A stretch of DNA of 64,000 bases from positions 186,001 to 250,000 of the forward strand of contig FJUW01000048.1 in assembly GCA_900074885.1 (NCBI GenBank). Direction: 5' to 3'. Shown here one piece after another: positions 56,613-64,000 of the stretch (position 1 is the first letter of the stretch; every line of letters starts with the position of its first letter). The notes beneath the pieces are model-generated. The model ran no database searches. It had not been told where the DNA came from and was given only the letters and a program-made list of their open reading frames with translations. This DNA is from Rhynchosporium graminicola. Lineage: Eukaryota > Ascomycota > Leotiomycetes > Helotiales > Ploettnerulaceae. The position numbers and the translations under genes are program-made.

Positions 56613-58672
56613 TCACGCATGCTCAATTTTGTGTGGCGTTTCGCAGTCTTGTTCTACAATTCGGTGGAGGCCTCCTGGGAGAGGTTCGCTGGATTGCAGA
56701 CGTAGCTTCTCGGTCAATTTCACTACTGCCATGTACTCCTCTCTGTCTACCAGCTCCTGCACGTTTGAAGACTGCTTGAGGAATGTGAGAAGAGTGTCCA
56801 GGGCTCTTCGAGCATCATCCTGTGTGGGCGAATTTGGCGCAGAAGCCCGAGGAGGAGATTGGAGCCCTGAACTGCTCTCTCCGTTCGAGGACCTTCCCAT
56901 CGAGCCATTGCTACTGCTGCGATGAATAGAATGTAGCGGAGGAGAACCCAAAACCGAATCCATTGCGAACGGAGGTAACATCTCCTTCATGGGAGCGTCC
57001 AAAGCTGACGAAGGGGCGGTCGATGGAAGGGTATACTTGGGAGACAGCGGATCGTTTCCTTCGGAGGCTAAAAATGTTGGATCGATACCAAGCATGGGGA
57101 AAGTCTGAGATCGTGGCCGTTGGAAGTTGCTCGGGGTGGGCAATCGAGCTTGTTGGGAGGGTAGCCAAGAGCCAGACTGATCTGGCGAGAACGCAAAAGG
57201 TGTCGAAGGACTTGTCGGTATTGTCGAGAATGCAGTAGATGCATTATCTCCAGAGAAAGCACCGGCCAAAGATGTATTGCTCTGAGAATTTAGAAGTCTG
57301 TATTCCCCACCTTCGTGACCAAAATACCCGTTCAGATGATCTGATTTTAGGTCCTCCTCGCTCTTCACCCTGGAGAGCGATGCCGGCGATAAGAAACCAC
57401 TTTGGGAGGTTGGAGATATGCCATTGGGTGTTTGGGAGTCCGAGTTCTCAGCTGATCCGAAATCGAAAGAGCCACCAGTAGGAACGTTCGTCTCGGAAGC
57501 TCTCCGATTGAGTCTGGCCTGACTGATCCCATTTCTGTACTTGAATTGCTGTAACCAGTCTGGGCTGTCTATCCTTTGCAGGATCTCGTTGTTCGGACGG
57601 AAGCTCGATGCGAAATGGTTGGCCTGCGCTCTGATATCGTCGTCGCTGGGTGGGCGCCCTTGTGCTTGCATCTTTTTGACCCACATGGCAAGAGTCCTAT
57701 CAATGTCTGGCGACTTGCTTCCCTTTCTCTTCGTAGGTGAAGTAGATCCGTTTTCTGGACCAAGGTATTTCTCCTTTTTTATGAGAACTTTAGAAACAGT
57801 ACTAAGAATGTATTAGCAATGGTGTCTGGAAGTACGAACAACCACGCATTGTACCTTCTTTCAACTCCAAACATTTCTAAGATATGTTAGCTAGCTGTAA
57901 AATATCAAAAATATGAGATAGTCTGGCCCTGTCCCTGTGTGAACTTGCTTGGGGGATTGATAGAATGCTTCATACGACCGAACAAAAGTGGCAACTCACT
58001 GCCTATGTCTGTCTGCTTGCTAGAAGGGTTATCTACTGCGAACTGACACATCCGCCTTCGATCGCTATCGGTAAGGGTTTTCCGGGGCAAAGAAGTGGAG
58101 CGGGACCTTATCCCCTTCTTTCCATTCCTTCTAGTCAGTGCAGGTTCTGATCCTGGAACTGTGACCGCCGGTGGTGGATAAACTGTATTCGTTATCATCA
58201 TACTTGGCCACGTTGAGTGACCTGGCATGATAAGAGGTTGAAGTTGTTGAATAGAGGGTTGGGCCGGTGAAGGCTGTAGTAATGGCATCCTTTGCGGAGG
58301 GAACGGTTGCGTTGTTGACAATCCTTCGTGAAGCGGTTGCTGTAAGAACGCGAATCCATTCTGTTCAAACACCGGAGACTGTTGTTGAGAGGAAGAATGA
58401 TAATTCTGATGCATGACCCAACCGTCATTGCCCATATAACTACTATTCTCGTGATCTATATGATGATCATCATGATCCATTTTGAAGTGTGCAATCATGG
58501 AATCGTGCAGCTTGTGACGCAAGTTCGAAGTGCTAGTGGAAGCCGTGCTCTGTAAGGATGTTCGAAGCGCTATTATTTCACACACAAATGAACATATACT
58601 GCGATTATCTGTCAACAAGGCGAACGGATGAAGATGATGATGTTCCTGGCTAAGGCTGTCCTTAGGATGCAT
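56613..58672 (-). CDS. CENP-B-type HTH DNA-binding regulator
   Basis: Three minus-strand exons: 58000-58672, 57855-57876 (22 nt) and 56613-57801. Introns are 123 nt (GTGAGT...TCTTAG) and 53 nt (GTACAA...TCTTAG). From the farthest ATG (58672) the product is 627 aa; ATGs at 58498 and 58480 are alternatives and the last gives a more usual His/Asp-rich start. An N-terminal Pro/Gln-rich region is followed by a Psq/CENP-B-N HTH formed across the micro-exon: RKTLTDSDRRRMCQFAVDNP, then QTDIGKMFGVERSTVSKVL. A second CENP-B/Tc5-type HTH follows (LAMWVKKMQAQGRPPSDDDI). The remainder is Ser/Pro-rich. Such fungal proteins derive from pogo-like transposases; no catalytic DDE region is present, so this is a domesticated regulator. 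Target sites are unknown. Confidence 0.8.
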
Positions 58673-60029
58673 GCATGATTAACAACAGTTGTGGTTCGTG
58701 GATACACGACACAGCATCAATAAGAACCCTGCGTCAAGTAGCTGCAGCAACGTTGGAACCTGGGCCTGGTAGATAGAAAGAAAGTGTAATGTGGTGGAGG
58801 TTGAGTGCAAGAGGCTACTTGGTTAAACGTGGAAACAGCATAAAGGCACTCCAGACATGCAGGTCGAGGCAGACAGTATCGTCTAGTCAGTCTGAGTGCC
58901 GGAAACGCACGGTGGTGGGATGAGAAGTAGTCAGATAGTCGTCTACTAGGATGGATAATAACGAGAGAAGGTGGAGGTGCATGCGAGATAGCAGGGCTGT
59001 ACGAATGAGTGAGTGAGTGAGTGAGTGAGTGAGAATACCTGATATGCGGAGAAGCTATAGCTTTAGTCACTTTCCTTGTTAACGAATGAGCGGTGTCTAA
59101 TGGAGTATATACCGAGAAGAAGCTCTCTAGCTTTTATCAGTACTCGTCGTCGTACCTGGGGGCGTCGTCCAGGTTGTCGAGTGCGGTACGGGGGTAGCCT
59201 GTCCTGTCTTATCCTGTTTCCGTGGTGCATATGGGACGGCATGGCATGGCATGGCATGGCCGCCGCCAGATGAGAGACAATACCCCGGTGCGTACGAAAG
59301 GGGGATTTCTGTGGTTCTTCTGCCCCTCCCCCCTTGTGAAGTTGTGAGGCAGTTAGGTCAATCTTCCGAGGTTAATCTTCCAATCAGTAGAGTAGTGCAC
59401 ATCTAGAACTTTCTCCACTGAATCCCTTATATATTAAAGATCATACAAGGGGGTGGACCAGAACCACTGGAAACGGGCCCCTTTAGTACAAGGACGACAG
59501 ATAGCTTCGCATAGGGCACAGAGGAAACAAAGATAGTAGGTATTTGACCGATATACTTAGTAGATACGAAGGTACGGAGGTACACCGGTTGTTTGTTGTC
59601 TCTAGTAAATTGCAGGGATTGAATAGCTAACTTAGGGAGGTAATAGTCTTAGAACGCACCCGCTTTCTTGATATATGTAAAGGTAATAACTTATTTATCA
59701 CGGTACTAAAATAAGGAAAGCAGCACATGACTTGTAGGCCCTTCCTGGTCGGCTAGGAGTAATACTTAACCGCTGTACCTTCCTACAAAGAGTCGATGCC
59801 TTAGATTTAGACTCGTATCTAAACTCCACTTGAACTCTATTAAGATTTTCGGAATATTCGAGCCCTTATCTGCATAGTATTCTAAACCTTTAATCCGTTA
59901 AGGCACTCTATATGCGATATGAATACGCGTCCTTGTATAAGCCAATAGTGTATCAAACAGACAGTCTTCAATGTTGCTTACTACCCATCGACACTTCATT
60001 CTCAAGCTTAGGCCACTCTCGCAGAGATC
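58673..60029. other. Intergenic region with simple repeats
   Basis: A (GAGT)n run lies at about 59006-59030 and (GGCAT)4 at about 59231-59252. From 59.3 to 60.0 kb the DNA is AT-rich and TA-rich, which could reflect an old, mutated mobile-element remnant; this is an inference. No exon is supported until 60030. Confidence 0.4.
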
Positions 60030-60530
60030 ATGAGGCTCTCTTCCCAAGCTCTACTCGTTGTAGTCGCTTTCGCTGTTAGCGGCCACGCAGCTGCAACGCA
60101 AGGTAAGGGAAAGTGTAGTAACTTAGGAGGTATGTTTCCTATCCTATTATCTTACCTGGCAAGGACTCATAGTAATCCTGCCGAAAAGCGACTTGCGGGT
60201 TTTTTTATGACCCATGCTGTCAGCCATTGGGCTGCGGTGCGGACTCGCTATGTCATCGTATGCTATCTCGGCTCCTAGAAAGTCCTTTAGGCTGTATACA
60301 GTGCTTATGACCATTAGATCGTTGCGAGGACGGGCACGGGGAATGGTGCCCGCCCCATTACCCAATTTGCGTGTAGCATGTATGTAGAGCATGCATTGAA
60401 GGAGGCGGTAAGTGCTCCTTCTACGATCTCGAAGCTATAAGCTCCTAATTATCATCCTCTAGGGAAATGCCCTACTACGGGCACATGCTGTCATGGATGC
60501 GATAAGCTCACCAGGTTATGCCTTGGCTGA
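60030..60530 (+). CDS. Candidate small secreted cysteine-rich (knottin-like) protein
   Basis: Exon 1 (60030-60129) gives a clear signal peptide: M-R-L-S-S, a hydrophobic LLVVVAFAV core, and AATQ, then KC. It ends in phase 1 at a GTATGT donor. A segment at 60189-60257 (phase 1 to phase 1) and the segment 60463-60530 (stop TGA at 60528) are both cysteine-rich in the compatible frame. A short segment at 60390-60407 is also phase 1 to 1 and adds one Cys. Cys spacings are C-x7-C-x6-CC-x4-C-x5-C for the first module, and C-x6-C-x5-CC-x2-C-x6-C for the second, which fit the inhibitor cystine-knot order. Exon 3 has a weak acceptor (GAG) and exon 2 a weak AAG acceptor, so the model is tentative and may be an unexpressed or decaying gene. 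Function is unknown; secretion is inferred. Confidence 0.4.
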
Positions 60531-63500
60531 GACAACAATAACCGCATCCCTAAAATCGGCAGAGATACCGTGGCGGTAGATGGTTCTATGAGGCCGAGTG
60601 ACAATAGGTACCTTGCAGAGTCAGTTAGTTGGATTGCGCTTCTGAACAGCCAGGTTGCAGCCATAGAAAGATATAACTGGTTATGTTTTCTCCAGACTTC
60701 TTTCTGTAATCCTCATCCCAAGTATTCACTTCGGTGGTCAAAGTAAAGGTCGCTCTATACGTTGGGGTCGTCCAAAAAGGGAAACGAAGAACGCAGGGCA
60801 GCGAGCGGCCAGGCGGTGTAGCAAAATCAATATCAATCTCGACCCAAATCCGGACTACGCGTATAATTCCGGGTTCCTAATTCTGGCTATCTAGTATATT
60901 TCTAGCACATCATCTACTGAGTTGCACTTTTATCCTCCACGAATCATCTGAATATAATTCGTACTAGCGCGTTGCCGCTGAAATTGAGTTAAGCACGTTA
61001 TTAGCCATGTGTCGCGGCTTCATCGGGAAGAAAGTCCACACTCGGGCACACGATTTATCTCGGGCTATGGCCGTTCCTTCAAATCGTTCCCGACCTTGAA
61101 AGCAGGCCAGGGAAGGGCAGGAGAAGGAAGAGAGGAACCGGCAGAAAAACCTGGCTTTCTCGTAAGCTACAATAGGCTGGGCTGGCTAGCTTCTGCCTTC
61201 AGTGGCCCATGTCGTTCTTCGGTAGCATTAATCATCAAAGATCGACGAGACGAACACTTCGCTATGAAGGTTGGGGGCTGTGGTTGGGTTGGGTTTGGTT
61301 GGGCTGGGATGTTCTTGACCGGGGCTCGAGGCAATTGGATAAGAGATAGCGAGGATGCAGGGCGGGCAGGCCAGGGAATGATCCAGTCGTTCTCCGACTA
61401 CTACTTTGACAAGTACTTCCGTACCTAGGTAGGTAGGTAGGAAAGGTCCGTACGTTACAGTAGGCGAATAATACACAACTTCTCGGAAACATATCGAGGT
61501 GGAGAACAGTGGATCAGCTCGGCCACTGTGTTGACCTTCCTAGCATGTTGTTGTTCTCTTTAACGTCTGAATATCTGCTCCGGATTCTCATATATAGCAA
61601 TTGGCTCATGTTAGGAATTTGAGATCGCCATTCCAGTGCCGTAATCAATCGCAGGTGGAAGGAAAATTTCGATCCGTCTCCTGACGGCATGCCATACTCC
61701 CTGGAGCATACCCCTTTGGATGGCCGCCGGAGGTAATTCTTCTGCTTACTGGCGATCCTCTGCGAGATCCGAGCCCTAGCTTTGTAGATACTGGGCTCGA
61801 GCTGGGCCTTGTCTCTTTATCGTGGTATAAATTGAGACATTTACATACTTGCTTTTGCCGCGCCGTCAGCCTCGTGTAATAGGCTTTATTTTGCTTTTGG
61901 AACATCGTTTTGCACCCGTCCTCTCAGCTTTCGTGTCACTCGGGGTTCCCTGTGCGGCTGTTGAGTCTAGACGAGGTCCAGACTTTGGCTTTTGAGGATA
62001 TACTTCCACAGACCCTGATCAGATACCTTGGTAGCATGCCAGGCTGTTGCGCTTAATCGAATGTATCTGAGTTCGAAAACCCTCCTAAATGCCTCTCTCA
62101 CCGCGTTAATCGACCACGAGGAAACTGAATGAACGATACGAAATACGACAGACGAACCAATTCCTCGCTGCTCAGCGGCTCGAAAGGCTTTCTCGAAGGT
62201 CGGCTGGCGCGATAATACGAAACTGACGAATATTGATATCAAAGCATCAAATTTCCCCGAACGATTGGTTGAGAAGATTCGAATCTCGGTTGATTTTTTT
62301 GGTGAGTGCATTGAATGCTGATAGGTCGGATGAAAAGCCCTTAGTTTGGCCGTCCTGTCGCTGCTTTACAGGCCATTCGTTATTGTAAGATTAAGCGCCC
62401 ACATTTGTCTGTGCGGTCCCAGCCACGGGGCAGTCGTGGTCCGCTTTACAGTATGCAATACAAGAGGATCATTGTTCGGCTATGCAATCGAGCCCTTGGA
62501 GGCTTGTTCTTCCCGATGACAGGCGGCTTGATGCTGAATGTATGATGATAGCTGTCTGGGGTATTGAAAATCTGTTATTGATCATTTTCTGGTCAGTGCG
62601 GTGGATATTGGAGTATTGGGTGGGTAAGTATTATGACTCAATGTCGGTATCGAAAGTGGAAGATATCCGGCAGAGCAGGGAACAAAGTCCGGCAATTGGT
62701 TGTTGACTTATAAAATTTGATCCAAGCACATTAGAGAACAGTCTCGTGAGTTTGAGTCGGTGATTTGTTAAATGTCCTGCCATATTTGTGTGGCTTAAAG
62801 TAAATACCGCAGTAAAGTACTGCAATAAAGTCCTATAATCTCGTGATATTGAGAAATTGCTAGAGTAAAGTCTTGGAATAACTTGGTGACTTCAGATCGA
62901 TACTCCCCTAGATCAAAATCCCATATTAATACCGTGACATTGATAGTTTACTACCTACCTGAGAGAAAGTCCTGGATTGACTTTGTGACTCTCGATCAGT
63001 ATAAATCTCAGGATTACATTCTCCCCAGAAAATTTACTAAAGCCAAATCCTGGACTGTTTTGGTGACATCTAATCAGCCATAGTCTAGCATCCTGTAATA
63101 GTTTCGCGACATTGAACTACTCCCAGAGTAAAATCCTTGCTTAACTTTATGACTTGAGGTTATCTCGTGCATTCAATTTCCTGTAATATTCTCGGACTCT
63201 AAGAAGTAGCGAACGTAAAGTCCTAGAAAGACTTCCTGACTTTGAATTGGTAGCTGGTCCAAAACCTAATGAAACGGTTGTGACTTGGGCTTGCGATCGC
63301 TCTAATGTTGAACTTTCACTTTCGACGGCAACCAAAGGGTCCAGGCTCGATCTTTAAGTGCCACAACAGGCGTGCATTTGTCTATTTACTCTCCCCTGCC
63401 GTCAGAGTAGACTAAATTTGCATTCTCCTCCAGGTTGGACGAATTAGACTGGCTGATATCTGCGAAAGTCTTGGGCGCGATCGTTGTCTTCGTCCAATCC

Positions 63501-64000
63501 GCTATATTTGACCAAGAATCAGGCCGTCTGCTTCTGGCAAAATTGAAGCTATGTACAAAGTCTCAATCGTTTCTTCTCCCACTTCCTTCGTCACCTCAAA
63601 GTCGACAAAAGCTGCTGTGCCGTCTCGGCATGCTGATATGTTGGATGCTGGAGCAAGATATTTTTGCTTGCCGATTACATCTTACTTCTTGACGATAGTG
63701 ACTGTAGAAGAGTAAGTAATTGTCAAACACGCATTCAACCCGGTTGTGGACTTACGGATGTCCTCATCACAGAGCTCGTGGCTCAAGCCACATCGTTGTG
63801 GTTGATGCTTCACCGACTTTCCGTATACAACTGCCACGCGGAAGTCCTCGACAATAGTTTTGTGAATGGCATTACACTTGAAAGGTCAGCTAGCGATCTT
63901 AAAGCTACGATCAGGTTGTAGAGATTGCTCACGAAATCTTCGACAGTACACTTCGAGGACCGTAACACGACAGGTTGTGTATAATCGGGTAATTTTCCTT
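60531..64000. other. Gene-poor right end, 3.5 kb
   Basis: No gene is supported. A 114-codon frame at 61967-62311 (-) has plausible composition, but I find no domain or splice context and it is not called. A short GTAGGTAGGTAGG run lies near 61428-61442 and a diverged ~45-bp tandem repeat at about 62740-63245. The last 600 bp hold no recognisable feature. Confidence 0.4.
62740..63245. repeat. Degenerate tandem repeat, ~45-bp unit
   Basis: The motif AAAGTCCTGGAATNACTT-GTGACTTTGA recurs in diverged form. The GTGAC-type anchor falls at about 62745, 62843, 62886, 62935, 62985, 63063, 63108, 63150, 63194 and 63236, so most steps are 42-50 bp and two are roughly double or 1.7-fold. Substitutions and indels are frequent. 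No reading frame runs through it. Confidence 0.65.

Noticed and set aside
60030..60278. Simple 82-codon reading of the signal-peptide frame
   Set aside because: Without splicing the frame loses the cysteine pattern and ends in unrelated sequence. The spliced, cysteine-rich model is preferred, though tentative.
61967..62311. 114-codon minus-strand frame
   Set aside because: Plausible amino-acid mix, but no recognisable family, upstream exon or repeat of it in the window.

Overview
The window is nuclear DNA of a filamentous ascomycete, most likely a leotiomycete. Genes lie on both strands, carry short introns of about 45-80 nt with RCTRAC-like branch sites, and are separated by long non-coding stretches. 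The gene set is standard for fungi. The class-level placement is an inference from protein style; nothing in the sequence proves it.

Layout. 0-5 kb: a secreted DUF3455-type protein (1691-2579) in otherwise empty sequence. 5-22.6 kb is a dense housekeeping block: kinetochore Mtw1/Mis12 (+), a mitochondrial PPR protein (-), a histidine acid phosphatase (+), a tau55-like histidine phosphatase (-), Mss51 (-), splicing factor Rse1/SF3b130 (+), a zinc-ribbon plus LysM protein (-), a phosphoribosyltransferase with an apparent frameshift (+) and mitochondrial SSB Rim1 (+). 22.6-31.4 kb holds an unknown low-complexity protein (24724-25668, -), about 4 kb without genes that contains a diverged ~120-bp tandem repeat array, and glutathione synthetase (-). 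31.4-39.9 kb: a very large Snf2/ATRX-ARIP4-like ATPase (+), reading away from GSH2. 39.9-50.2 kb: a gene desert with a nested palindromic, MITE-like region, a PAM2-motif protein (-) and a PAS-domain protein kinase (-). 50.2-58.7 kb: a PXA-domain protein (+) with a 1-kb intron and a CENP-B-type HTH regulator (-). 58.7-64 kb is AT-rich and gene-poor, with a candidate small secreted cysteine-rich (knottin-like) gene and a degenerate ~45-bp tandem repeat.

There is no biosynthetic cluster, operon or CRISPR. The genes belong to separate pathways: mitochondrial expression and genome maintenance (PPR, Mss51, Rim1), chromosome biology (Mtw1, Snf2 ATPase, CENP-B-like protein), splicing (Rse1), redox (GSH2) and nutrient/energy signalling (PAS kinase). 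Several pairs share short divergent promoters: PPR/phosphatase and Mss51/Rse1 within 0.4 kb, GSH2/Snf2 within about 1 kb.

The most unusual observations are the candidate two-module cystine-knot gene at 60.0-60.5 kb, the frameshifted phosphoribosyltransferase, the PAM2 protein, the large intron insertion in the PXA gene, and the diverged repeat arrays. All exon borders were derived by eye from splice consensus, phase and family continuity.
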